Origin: an uncultured Prevotella sp.
Lineage (GTDB): Bacteria > Bacteroidota > Bacteroidia > Bacteroidales > Bacteroidaceae
NCBI GenBank assembly: GCA_947170265.1
Contig: CAMVSV010000017.1
Location: 1 to 51,076 of the forward strand
Length of the DNA stretch: 51,076 nt
Direction: 5' to 3'
This document shows, one piece after another, positions 17,271-25,302 of the stretch (its first letter is position 1; each line of letters starts with the position of its first letter). The position numbers and the translations under genes were made by a program. Under the pieces are notes generated by a model, which worked only from the letters and a program-made list of their open reading frames with translations, ran no database searches and was not told the origin of the DNA.

Positions 17271-19298
17271 TTACAGACGGAGCCTTAGCTGCAGCTCCAG
17301 ATCGGTCATTGACGAATGGTCAATCTGTTGTAGTCCGGAGGAGATATGGTCGCGGTCGAAGTAGTTGGTGGTGGCCATGCGTGCCAGCAGCGAGACCTTT
17401 GCGGAGAGCGTGGCTTTGGCAAGGAGTGAGTAGCGTATGCCTTCACCGTAGAATGCCGGAAAGTAGAACTCATACATCGGTCCGCGCTCAAAGGAGTAAA
17501 TCCTTGAGGCATAGTCGTCGGTATGAAACCACGCTATGTGTGCGGCAATCTGCAGCGTGCCGCGGTGCTGCCATGCCACCTGCTGTGATGCCATCCATCC
17601 TCGTGACGACTGCTTGTAGTCGTTTATTGCCATATAGCCTTGTGTGAGTGTGCTCCATGCTCCATGGTGCCATGCTGCGGCGAGGCGCAGACGGTGGGTG
17701 GCATCGTCGGTGAGTGCTGTTTTCTGCTGGTTGTTCTTCTGCTTGGTGCGATAGCGGTAGTGCAGGCTCAGGGTGAGCGGCTTAGTGGTATATGAGGCTG
17801 CAAGGTTGGCATCCCATGCGTTTGACGACTGGTCGGCCTGGTATTTCTTCCATGGGAAGTGTGCCACGTCGGCATAGGCGCTCACGGCAAGGCGTCTTGA
17901 GGGTCGCCACTCTGCTCCTACATACAGTCCGCTTTCGTTCTGCACGCTGCCACCGTCGCTGAAGCTGTTGGCGAGCAGCGAGTAGTAGCGGTAGGAGTAG
18001 AACCGCTGGAGAGCGGTGACCTGCCATGCTCCGGAGAGTCTGAGGCTTGCCGCATTGGCGGTGGCTATGGCATGTTGGTCGTTGATGGCCGTCTCTCCGC
18101 TCACGGTGAGGCGGTTGCTGGTGTAGCCATAGTCCATGGAGGCGTTCCAGAAGCTGTCGCCGGAGGCACTGTAGCGCCGGTAGTCTTGCTGTGTCTTGGG
18201 TTTGAGGGGCATGGAGAGATGGGTGTAGAGTCCCGTGGCACCGAGATGGAAGCCATTGTTCTTCCATTCCATGTGCATGCCGGCATTGGTCATCGAGGCG
18301 TTGTGTTTCTTCTCCATCTCTGTAGGCGTGCGGTGGTAGCCGCTCTTCACTATGGTGGCGATGGCATCGGGTATGTCGGTGCGCAGCGTTGCGTCGATAT
18401 ACCTGTATGACACAAAGGGTGTGACGTCGAGATGCTTGACTATCTCCACCGTGGCAGCAGCTCCCTGCAGGTAGTTGGCTGAAGAGCGCGACGCATAGGG
18501 GCGCAGTGTGGCGGTTGGGCGGAGCAGTGTGGGCAGCAGCATGGTCTTGCCGAAGGCAATGTCGTTGTTTGCCACCAGTCCCATGCCGGTGCGTAGCTTG
18601 TAGTGTCCGAGGGTGAGGCTTTTCAGCCGTCCGAGCTTCCTTATCACGAGATAGTAGGAATAGTGGTCATAGCCCATGCCGTTGCCGCCCTTGAAAAAGG
18701 GCTCGCCGGCATCCTGTGCTGCCGTGAGTCCTACCTTCAGGTAGTCGCCGTAGCCGTAGGAGTAGCGTAGAGAGTGGCGGTAGGGATAGCCGAGGTAGCC
18801 ATTGTCGTCGCCCTTGCGTTTATAGAACGGTATCTTTCCGGTGAGGGTGGCGTTGTGCTTGCCATACTTGGCTATGGTGCTCCACGAGGGGAAACCCTGC
18901 GCGTTAGTGGTGGAGATATAGGAACAGTGTCTGAGCAACTCCATCCTCACCTCGTCGAGCGAGGAGATCATGGCGAGCTCGCCCATGCTCTGCATGTCGC
19001 CATACTGGTAGAGATACGCCTGGATGTCCTCTATCTGCTGGTTGGTGAGGAAAGGCAGCCGCTGCAGGTCTTCCTTGGTGGCAGTGTTGAGGTTGATGGG
19101 GTTCTCGGCAATGTCGCATACCACGTCGTAAATGCTTTCCCAGCTCTCTGTCTCGGCATCGTCGGCGGCATCGAGTTGCTGCAACAGCTGCTCTATGGTG
19201 TAGCCTGACGGTTGTTGGGCATGAAGCGTTGTGCAGCAGAAAAGAAGTATTGTCAAAGAAATCCTCCACATGTGTTTTGCGTATAGTCTGTCCGTCAT
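17271..19298 (-). CDS. Helix-hairpin-helix secreted beta-rich protein
   Basis: 675 residues. The signal peptide ends LLFCCTTLHA before Gln; starts at Met1 or Met10 (MWRISLTILL, ATG 19271) are both possible. Residues about 50-110 hold a ComEA-like helix-hairpin-helix pair (NPINLNTATKEDLQRLPFLT ... MGELAMISSLDEV). The remaining 550 residues alternate short beta strands rich in aromatic residues (YRHSLRYSYGYGDYLKVGLT) and end LELQLRLRL, suggesting an outer-membrane beta barrel. HhH proteins of this size occur widely in Bacteroidetes with no defined role. The gene starts 9 nt after the KilA-N gene and may be co-transcribed. Confidence 0.75.
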   Translation of the reverse strand: MTDRLYAKHMWRISLTILLFCCTTLHAQQPSGYTIEQLLQQLDAADDAETESWESIYDVVCDIAENPINLNTATKEDLQRLPFLTNQQIEDIQAYLYQYGDMQSMGELAMISSLDEVRMELLRHCSYISTTNAQGFPSWSTIAKYGKHNATLTGKIPFYKRKGDDNGYLGYPYRHSLRYSYGYGDYLKVGLTAAQDAGEPFFKGGNGMGYDHYSYYLVIRKLGRLKSLTLGHYKLRTGMGLVANNDIAFGKTMLLPTLLRPTATLRPYASRSSANYLQGAAATVEIVKHLDVTPFVSYRYIDATLRTDIPDAIATIVKSGYHRTPTEMEKKHNASMTNAGMHMEWKNNGFHLGATGLYTHLSMPLKPKTQQDYRRYSASGDSFWNASMDYGYTSNRLTVSGETAINDQHAIATANAASLRLSGAWQVTALQRFYSYRYYSLLANSFSDGGSVQNESGLYVGAEWRPSRRLAVSAYADVAHFPWKKYQADQSSNAWDANLAASYTTKPLTLSLHYRYRTKQKNNQQKTALTDDATHRLRLAAAWHHGAWSTLTQGYMAINDYKQSSRGWMASQQVAWQHRGTLQIAAHIAWFHTDDYASRIYSFERGPMYEFYFPAFYGEGIRYSLLAKATLSAKVSLLARMATTNYFDRDHISSGLQQIDHSSMTDLELQLRLRL

Positions 19299-19307
19299 TA
19301 AAGCCTT

Positions 19308-20120
19308 TTATTTTAACAGATTCCTGTTACTGTTCACTTCCAACACTTGCATCTGTTGAATGGCAATCCGATTGAGTTTCACAAGCCTTTCGCCCTGTGG
19401 AATTCCGTCGTTGATGAGTACGGCGTTGATATTCTCCATATTTGAGAGGCATATCAATTCATTGATGGTGGCATAGTCACGGATGTTGCCTTTGAGGTCG
19501 GGATTAGCTTCCCGCCATTGTTTGGCAGTCATTCCGAACATAGCCACATTTAGCACATCTGCTTCTTCGGCATAGATGATACTGGCCTGTGCAGGAGTGA
19601 TTTCTTCTGGAATAAGATGGCTCTTGATAGCATCAGTATGAATATGGTAGTTAATCTTGGATAGTTCTCTTTTGGCAGTCCATCCAACTTGCTTCAGCTC
19701 TTCCTCTTTCAGTCTCTGGAACTCATTAATCAAGTAAAGCTTGAAAGTTACACTAATTGCAGTACCAAATTCAAAAGCAATATCCCTGAAAGCGTATGTT
19801 CCTCCATAGCGTCCCTTTTTAACAATGATACCGATAGCATTGGTCTTCTCAATCCATTCGCTTACACTCATAACGAAACTTGGCAAACCTGCCTGCATTC
19901 TAAAGTGGTCAAATTCGACCACTTTAAAATTGGGATTGTGTATAATCTCCCAAGTACCAAGAAACTCAATAGTGTATCTTGTACGAATCCAATTCTTGAT
20001 GATGTCGGCAGCACGGCTTTCGCTTTTTTTGCCATTAGCCATGTCTGTAAGTGATATGTAGTCTTTGTTATTTTGCGACAAGACAGTTATCTCTGTATTC
20101 TGGACTATTATCTTTGCCAT
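19308..20120 (-). CDS. KilA-N domain DNA-binding protein
   Basis: 270 residues. The N-terminal 110 residues match the KilA-N domain known from phage and large DNA virus regulators: YISLTDMANGKKSESRAADIIKNWIRTRYTIEFLGTWE and GGTYAFRDIAFEFGTAISVTFKLYLINEFQRLKEEE. The C-terminal half contains ITPAQASIIYAEEADVLNVAMFG and is not recognised. No integrase, capsid or tail genes are nearby, so this is a solitary regulator or remnant, not a prophage. An 8-bp inverted repeat flanks its -7 box, suggesting self-regulation. Confidence 0.82.
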   Translation of the reverse strand: MAKIIVQNTEITVLSQNNKDYISLTDMANGKKSESRAADIIKNWIRTRYTIEFLGTWEIIHNPNFKVVEFDHFRMQAGLPSFVMSVSEWIEKTNAIGIIVKKGRYGGTYAFRDIAFEFGTAISVTFKLYLINEFQRLKEEELKQVGWTAKRELSKINYHIHTDAIKSHLIPEEITPAQASIIYAEEADVLNVAMFGMTAKQWREANPDLKGNIRDYATINELICLSNMENINAVLINDGIPQGERLVKLNRIAIQQMQVLEVNSNRNLLK

Positions 20121-20139
20121 AAGATGGTCTCTATAACAT

Positions 20140-20166
20140 ATTATGTGAGCAAAGATAGCACATAAT
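20140..20166 (-). promoter_or_regulatory. KilA-N gene promoter with flanking inverted repeat
   Basis: ATTATGTG (20140-20147) and CACATAAT (20159-20166) are perfect 8-bp inverted arms around CAAAGATA (20150-20157), which reads TATCTTTG on the minus strand, a consensus -7 box. A dimer bound here would block the promoter. Confidence 0.6.
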
Positions 20167-20326
20167 CATGAAACTAAAGAAGAATGTGTGAAAAAACCTC
20201 AAAAGGTTTGCCCATAATGGATGGGTTCTTTTCTTATTCAATTTCTTTGAATAATTTCCTTGCAAGTGAAAAGTGAAAATTATGCTAAATAATGGAACAA
20301 AGGTCGGGAGGTTCGGAAAATATGAG

Positions 20327-20334
20327 TAATTTTG
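20327..20334 (+). promoter_or_regulatory. Promoter -7 box for the DUF4294 gene
   Basis: TAATTTTG fits TAnnTTTG but ends only 7 nt before the ATG at 20342, so the transcript would be nearly leaderless. No -33 TTTG is seen. Confidence 0.4.
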
Positions 20335-20341
20335 CGGCTGA

Positions 20342-20977
20342 ATGAGACTTTTACAGTTGGAAATAGCGATGATGGTGGTTGCCGTGCCGCTGGCTGTGGC
20401 GGCTCAGAACCGTGTGAACCCCGAAGACCGCGAGGTTGACATGGACCATCCGTCGTTTGTTCCCACGGTGAAGATGGGTGACATCAGCTATGGCGGCGAG
20501 CAGATACCGTATATAGAAACAAACAATGTGTATGTGTTTCCTGCGCCGGAGTTCAAGAACGAGAAGCAGAGACAGAAATACAACAAGCTGGTGTATAACG
20601 TGAAAAAGGTGCTGCCCATAGCCAAGGAAGCCAACAAGATAATCATAGAGACCTACGAATATCTGGAGACGCTGCCAAACAAGAAAGCCAAGGATGCCCA
20701 CATGAAGCTTGTGGAGAAGGATATAAAGGAACGCTATACCCCGAGAATGAAGAAACTGACATACTCTCAGGGAAAGCTACTGATAAAACTCATCTACAGG
20801 GAGTGCAACTCATCGTCATACCAACTCATACAGTCATTCCTCGGACCGGTGAAGGCGGGGTTCTACCAGGCCTTTGCATGGGTGTTCGGTGCATCGCTGA
20901 AGAAAGACTACGATGCGCAGGGTGAGGATAAGATGACCGAGCAGGTGGTGCTTCAGGTGGAAGCCGGACAGCTGTAG
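20342..20977 (+). CDS. DUF4294 domain protein, exported
   Basis: 211 residues. Signal peptide MRLLQLEIAMMVVAVPLAVAA, cut before Gln. The body matches the Bacteroidetes family DUF4294 as I know it: IPYIETNNVYVFPAPEFKNE, a helical region YNKLVYNVKKVLPIAKEANK, and YSQGKLLIKLIYRECNSSSY. Molecular function is undefined. It stands alone, convergent with the cyclase operon. The promoter-like box just before the ATG suggests a very short leader or a later start (Met10/Met11), although those lose the basic N-region. Confidence 0.8.
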   Translation: MRLLQLEIAMMVVAVPLAVAAQNRVNPEDREVDMDHPSFVPTVKMGDISYGGEQIPYIETNNVYVFPAPEFKNEKQRQKYNKLVYNVKKVLPIAKEANKIIIETYEYLETLPNKKAKDAHMKLVEKDIKERYTPRMKKLTYSQGKLLIKLIYRECNSSSYQLIQSFLGPVKAGFYQAFAWVFGASLKKDYDAQGEDKMTEQVVLQVEAGQL

Positions 20978-21009
20978 TTCCTCACTTTTGTCTTTCCAGG
21001 AATATCTTT

Positions 21010-22017
21010 TTATCTTTCCGAGAGTATTACTTGGAGCATGGTTTGTCCCACTGCCTTGAGGGTGGTGCGGTCTATGTGGCTCATGTCGTCGTTTACGGTG
21101 TGCCATGTAGGACCGAAGGAACTCTGCTGGCAGTCGGCATAGAAGGGTATGATGTCGATGGCGGCAATGCCTGCCACCTGGTTGAGCGGTATGTGGTCGT
21201 CGGTGACATAGCCTCCCTCGCTGTCGGGGAAGTAGCTGCCGTAGCCGGCAGCCTTGGCAGCCTCCCACACTTTGTTTACTATGGCATTGGCATATTTCAC
21301 CGACATGCCTTCGCGGTGGAATTGTGCTCCCTCGCCACCCACCATGTCGAGCAGTATGGCATAGCGTGCCTCGTAGCCTTCAGGCAGGTTGGCTGCGAAA
21401 TACTGTGCACCGAGTGCCCAGGTGTCGCCGTCATTGTTGTCTTCAGCCCATTGCGGTGTGCCCCAGTCCTCGGCATCGAAGCATACGAAGTCTACTCCCA
21501 CGCTGAGGGTGTCGCTCTTGGCTGCATTGTTGAGCATGCGTGCCACCTCAAGCATCACAGCTACTCCGCTGGCTCCGTCGTTGGCAGCCATTACGGGTGT
21601 GTGGTGGTTGGCAGGGTTGGGGTCGTTGTCGGCCCACGGGCGGCTGTCGTAGTGTGCACAGAGCATGATGCGTGTGGTGAGCTCTGGTCTGAAGCTTGCA
21701 ATGATGTTGGTGGCGTTGAGCTTTGTACCATCGTAGCCTGTGAGCTCAGCCTTCTGCTGTTTCACCTCACAGTTGTAGGTCTTGAACTTCCCTGTTATCC
21801 ACTGAAGGCATTTCTCGTGGGCTTCGGAGTTCATGGTGCGTGGTCCGAAGTCACACTGGGCGTTGCAGAATGCCCATGCCGAGTCGGCATTGAAGCTTGT
21901 CTCCACGGCTCTGGGCAGTGTGGGAGCGTCGGTCTTGGGCTTGTTCTTGCATGATGCGGTGGCAAGGACTACGCTCGCTGCCACGGCTATATAATATAAT
22001 AAGGTGTGGTTTTTCAT
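21010..22017 (-). CDS. M28-family glutaminyl-peptide cyclotransferase-like lipoprotein
   Basis: 335 residues from ATG 22017, with a lipobox ATASC at Cys23, so probably anchored in an envelope membrane. The catalytic zinc site of the M28/glutaminyl cyclase fold is visible: HYDSRPWADNDP (122-133), ANDGAS with Asp147, FDAED with Glu183, and WHTVNDD with His306. The single-zinc pattern and overall length resemble the animal-type glutaminyl cyclases reported in oral Bacteroidetes, which convert N-terminal Gln of exported proteins to pyroglutamate; an aminopeptidase role is the alternative. It overlaps the C26 gene by 4 nt (ATGA). Confidence 0.82.
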   Translation of the reverse strand: MKNHTLLYYIAVAASVVLATASCKNKPKTDAPTLPRAVETSFNADSAWAFCNAQCDFGPRTMNSEAHEKCLQWITGKFKTYNCEVKQQKAELTGYDGTKLNATNIIASFRPELTTRIMLCAHYDSRPWADNDPNPANHHTPVMAANDGASGVAVMLEVARMLNNAAKSDTLSVGVDFVCFDAEDWGTPQWAEDNNDGDTWALGAQYFAANLPEGYEARYAILLDMVGGEGAQFHREGMSVKYANAIVNKVWEAAKAAGYGSYFPDSEGGYVTDDHIPLNQVAGIAAIDIIPFYADCQQSSFGPTWHTVNDDMSHIDRTTLKAVGQTMLQVILSER

Positions 22018-22799
22018 ACGTTCTTTGTTTGTGCCTTGCTTACCAACCACTCAAAGAGCTTCAGTCCGTCCTTGCCGAGACATTCCGGATGCCACTGCAC
22101 TCCGATGATGTTGCTGCGCCCGGTGCTCTCTATGGCTTCTATCACGCCGTCGGGCGCCGTGGCGGCTATGCGGAAAAGCGGTCCGGCGGCTCTCACTGCC
22201 TGATGGTGGAAGGAGTTCACGCTGATGGTGTTGCCCTGGTATATGTCGTGGAGCATTGTCTGCGGCTGGATGGCTATGGTGTGTGTTGTCACCCATCGGT
22301 CGGCATCCTGCGAGTGGCGCAGCGTGGCTGGCATGGTGGTGGCGTGCTTGGGGTGATAGATGTCTTGTTCCACCTCGCCATGGAGTGCCATGACGAGTGT
22401 CTGTATGCCTCTGCATATTCCGAGCATAGGCATCTGGCGCTCATAGGCGAGTCGTGTGATGAGCAGCTCGGGCAGGTCGCGTGTGTCGTTTATGTGGTGG
22501 AGGTATGGCGATGGCTCTTCGCCAGCCCACAGGGGGTTGAAGTCGGCACCACCCGAGAGCACCAGTGCGTCGATGGTGTTGAGGGTTCGCATGATTGCCT
22601 CTGCGTTGCCGGCAGGGGGAATGATTACGGGCACTCCGCCGGCAGCCACCACCTGCTGCCAATAGTAGTCGCCAAGGAGCGTGTCGCTGTCGTGGTGGTT
22701 GGCAGTGATGCCTATCACCGGTGCTGGCGGTGTTGGCGGCTGTATGCTGTTGAGGCGTGAGATGTAAGCCTCGAGGTCATATCTTTCGGTGTTGTCCAT
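22014..22799 (-). CDS. Gamma-glutamyl hydrolase-like class I amidotransferase (C26)
   Basis: 261 residues from ATG 22799; the longer frame upstream overlaps the Lrp gene. It belongs to peptidase family C26 (PuuD-like): LSGGADFNP (81-89), nucleophile Cys129 in LGICRG, and the His237/Glu239 pair in GVQWHPE. PuuD cleaves gamma-glutamyl-GABA; other members act on folate polyglutamates or other gamma-glutamyl amides. Substrate unknown here. It lies 11 nt downstream of the Lrp regulator and overlaps the cyclase-like gene, so the three form one operon. Confidence 0.9.
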   Translation of the reverse strand: MDNTERYDLEAYISRLNSIQPPTPPAPVIGITANHHDSDTLLGDYYWQQVVAAGGVPVIIPPAGNAEAIMRTLNTIDALVLSGGADFNPLWAGEEPSPYLHHINDTRDLPELLITRLAYERQMPMLGICRGIQTLVMALHGEVEQDIYHPKHATTMPATLRHSQDADRWVTTHTIAIQPQTMLHDIYQGNTISVNSFHHQAVRAAGPLFRIAATAPDGVIEAIESTGRSNIIGVQWHPECLGKDGLKLFEWLVSKAQTKNV

Positions 22800-22810
22800 C
22801 TGAACGGGGA

Positions 22811-23275
22811 TTATTCTTCCACAGCCACTGGCACTTCGCGCTTGATGCTTTGCTCGAGCGAGATGAGTGTCTCGGTGCTTATCACTCCGTTGATGCCTTG
22901 CAGCTTGTTGTTGAGCAGGTCCATGAGCTGTTCGTTGTCGCGTGCATAGAGCTTCACGAGCATGGTGTAGGGCCCTGTGGTGAAGTGGCACTCAACCACT
23001 TCGGGTATGGTGGCAATCTGTTCTACCACCTCTTTATACATGCTTCCGCGCTCGAGGTTGAGTCCAACGTATGTGCATGTGCTGTAGCCGAGGCTCTTAG
23101 GGTTGACGTCGAAGCTGCTGCCGGTGATTACTCCGTCTTCTATGAGATGTTGTACTCGCTGGTGTATGGCTGCTCTCGACACACCGCACTCGGCTGCCAC
23201 GTCCTTGAATGGTATGCGTGCGTTTTGCGAGAGCACGCTGAGTATTTTCTTGTCAAGCTTGTCTATCTTCTCCAT
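22811..23275 (-). CDS. Lrp/AsnC-family transcriptional regulator
   Basis: 154 residues, typical length. N-terminal winged HTH (LDKKILSVLSQNARIPFKDVAAECGVSRAAIHQRVQHL) and C-terminal RAM ligand-binding domain (VGLNLERGSMYKEVVEQIAT, PYTMLVKLYARDNEQLMDLL). Such regulators sense amino acids and form octamers. It is first in an operon with the C26 amidotransferase and the cyclase-like enzyme and probably controls it. Confidence 0.93.
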   Translation of the reverse strand: MEKIDKLDKKILSVLSQNARIPFKDVAAECGVSRAAIHQRVQHLIEDGVITGSSFDVNPKSLGYSTCTYVGLNLERGSMYKEVVEQIATIPEVVECHFTTGPYTMLVKLYARDNEQLMDLLNNKLQGINGVISTETLISLEQSIKREVPVAVEE

Positions 23276-23309
23276 TATTATTTGTTTTTGTACTATTATT
23301 TCTTGTTTT

Positions 23310-23336
23310 GCTTACAATTTGTCAGCAAAAGTAAGC
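23310..23336 (-). promoter_or_regulatory. Lrp operon -7 box inside an inverted repeat
   Basis: CAAAAGTA (23326-23333) reads TACTTTTG on the minus strand. GCTTAC (23310-23315) and GTAAGC (23331-23336) form an inverted repeat overlapping it, a possible self-regulation site. No -33 TTTG at standard spacing. Confidence 0.45.
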
Positions 23337-23367
23337 AAATAAAATATATTCTCCAACATTTTGATAC

Positions 23368-23391
23368 AAAAAATGCGCCTTTTGGGCGCAT
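23368..23391 (-). terminator. Rho-independent terminator of the FKBP operon
   Basis: On the minus strand ATGCGCC-CAAAA-GGCGCAT is followed by a T tract (plus-strand A's at 23368-23373). It lies 85 nt after the last FKBP gene and just upstream of the Lrp operon. Confidence 0.85.
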
Positions 23392-23475
23392 AATGACACA
23401 TTAGTGTTATTTTTTAGGAGTAGTGAGAGGCTTTTTCACTTGCTTTTTGCCCCTCACTGCTCTCAAAGATGGTGA

Positions 23476-24354
23476 TCACTCTATTCCAAGTAGCTCGAGA
23501 GTGAAGATGAGAGTCTCATAGGGCTTGATGTTGCGACCGGCTCCACGCTCACCATAGGCGAGATTCTGAGGAATGTAAACCTCCCACTTTGAGCCTACGG
23601 GCATCATGAGCAGTGCTTCGGTCCATCCTTTTATGAGGTTGCTCACTCCGAAAGTGTCGCTCTCGGTGCCGTGCTTGGCGGTGGCGTCAAACACGTTTCC
23701 GTCGAGTGTCCTGCCTTCATATATTACCTTCACCTTATCGGTGGCTTTTGGCAGAGCACCGGTGCCTTGCTTGAGCACCTTGTACTGGAGTCCGCTGGGC
23801 AGCGTCACCACCCCGGGCTTAGTTTTGTTTTCAGCGAGGAAACGCTCACCGGCTTCTATCTGCTGGGCATATTTCTTTTGAGTGGCAGCTTGCTTGCCTT
23901 CTTCAAAGATGACCTTGGCGAGAGAGTCGTTATATACGGTGTGCTTCTGTTCTATGGCATCGGCAAAGCCTATGCTCACTATCTCGTCGTTGAGCTCGGG
24001 TATGTCGTTCTTGAGTCCCGGCAACATGCGTTTGTCAACCATCTGTGCCACCTGCATACCGGCAAGGTAGGCGTTGAACACGGTGTCGCCCTTCTGGAGC
24101 ATGGCATCGCGGAAGCCGCGTGCCACGTTGGCGAGCTGCGACTCATTAATGCCGTATTGCTGTTTGAGGTAAGGCAGCAGTCCGTCGGTCATTGCCATTC
24201 CCGCAGCATAGCTGAGCGAGTCGGTGGCATTGTTGAGCAGCAGGGCTTTTTCTGTGGCGGTCTTGCCTTTCTTGTCTTTCTTTCCCTTGGCACTAATGGT
24301 GCAAAGAGAAGCACTCGCTGCGAGAGCGAGTGCCACGAAGAGTATCTTTTTCAT
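23476..24354 (-). CDS. FKBP-type peptidyl-prolyl isomerase, exported (third of three)
   Basis: 292 residues. Signal-like N-terminus MKKILFVALALAASASLCTI, then an FKBP_N dimerisation region (ATDSLSYAAGMAMTDGLLPY) and a C-terminal FKBP domain (KVIYEGRTLDGNVFDATAKH, VSNLIKGWTEALLMMPVGSK, IPQNLAYGERGAGRNIKPYE). The aromatic and acidic residues of the active site are kept (Y, F-D, W, Y). A periplasmic foldase of the FkpA/Mip type. One nucleotide separates it from the preceding gene. Confidence 0.93.
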   Translation of the reverse strand: MKKILFVALALAASASLCTISAKGKKDKKGKTATEKALLLNNATDSLSYAAGMAMTDGLLPYLKQQYGINESQLANVARGFRDAMLQKGDTVFNAYLAGMQVAQMVDKRMLPGLKNDIPELNDEIVSIGFADAIEQKHTVYNDSLAKVIFEEGKQAATQKKYAQQIEAGERFLAENKTKPGVVTLPSGLQYKVLKQGTGALPKATDKVKVIYEGRTLDGNVFDATAKHGTESDTFGVSNLIKGWTEALLMMPVGSKWEVYIPQNLAYGERGAGRNIKPYETLIFTLELLGIE

Positions 24355-24355
24355 G

Positions 24356-25264
24356 TTATTTTGCGTTTGGAGCCGGTGCGGCTTGTGGTGCAGCCTGTGG
24401 TTTGGGCTGTTCCTCTATGCCGAGCACCTCAACGGTGAAGATGAGGTTTGAGAAGGGCTTGATGTCCTGGCTCACCTGCTGGGAACCATAGCCGGCACTG
24501 TAGGGGATGTAGATTTCCCACTTCGAACCTACGGGCATGTGGGAGATAGCCTCGGTCATGCCGGGAATGAGTCCTCCCACTGGCATCTTGGCGTTGTCGC
24601 GCTGGTCGAAGGTCTTGCCATCGGTGGTCTTGCCCTCGTAGTTTACCAATACAATGTCGTTGTTGGCGGGAATAGCGCCCTTGCCTTCCTTGAGTACCTT
24701 GTATTGTACGCCCTTGCCGAGCTTCTGCACGCCTTCTTTCTTGGCATTGGCAGCCATGTAGGCATCGGCAGCGGCTTTCTCCTTGGCATATTTCTTCTCG
24801 GCCTGCTTGCTCTGTATTGCCATGGCCATGCGCTGTCCTACCAGACGTGCCTGGTCAATGGTCAGCTTCTGGTCTTTGCCTGTGGCTCCGGCGATAAATC
24901 CTGCAAGGAAGTTGTCTTTGGAGAGGCTCTTGGTGGAGTCGCCTTCGAAGAGCTGCTTGGCATAGTTCTGCTGCATCATCATGATTTGCAGTCCCACCAT
25001 GATGCCGGCATTAAAGGCTTTCTTGCTCTTGTCGTCGCTACCGTCGGAACCAACCTGCAGACCCTTAATGAACTGGTCCATCTGTGTGGAGTCGATGTCC
25101 ATCTGCTGGAAGAAGCTTTGCAATCCCTGTGACTGCTCCAGTCCGAAAGCATAGCTGAGCGAGTCGATGTCGCTTGCGAGGTCGGCTTTTGGTGCCGACT
25201 TGTTGCAGCTTGTTGCAACAGCCACGATGAGGGCTGCTGCAGCTACGAATGATACTTTTTTCAT
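24356..25264 (-). CDS. FKBP-type peptidyl-prolyl isomerase, lipoprotein (second of three)
   Basis: 302 residues with lipobox VATSC, so envelope anchored. FKBP_N region (DIDSLSYAFGLEQSQGLQSF), a linker rich in Lys/Ala, then the FKBP domain (LVNYEGKTTDGKTFDQRDNA, GLIPGMTEAISHMPVGSKWE, IPYSAGYGSQQVSQDIKPFS). The tail EEQPKPQAAPQAAPAPNAK is low complexity, extending past the domain. FkpA-like chaperone/isomerase; middle gene of the triplet. Confidence 0.93.
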   Translation of the reverse strand: MKKVSFVAAAALIVAVATSCNKSAPKADLASDIDSLSYAFGLEQSQGLQSFFQQMDIDSTQMDQFIKGLQVGSDGSDDKSKKAFNAGIMVGLQIMMMQQNYAKQLFEGDSTKSLSKDNFLAGFIAGATGKDQKLTIDQARLVGQRMAMAIQSKQAEKKYAKEKAAADAYMAANAKKEGVQKLGKGVQYKVLKEGKGAIPANNDIVLVNYEGKTTDGKTFDQRDNAKMPVGGLIPGMTEAISHMPVGSKWEIYIPYSAGYGSQQVSQDIKPFSNLIFTVEVLGIEEQPKPQAAPQAAPAPNAK

Positions 25265-25302
25265 TTGTTCTGTTGTTTGTTATTGTTGTGTGTTATTCTG
25301 TT

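Noticed and set aside
19308..20120. Prophage signalled by the KilA-N domain
   Set aside because: No integrase, packaging or structural genes and no attachment repeats nearby.
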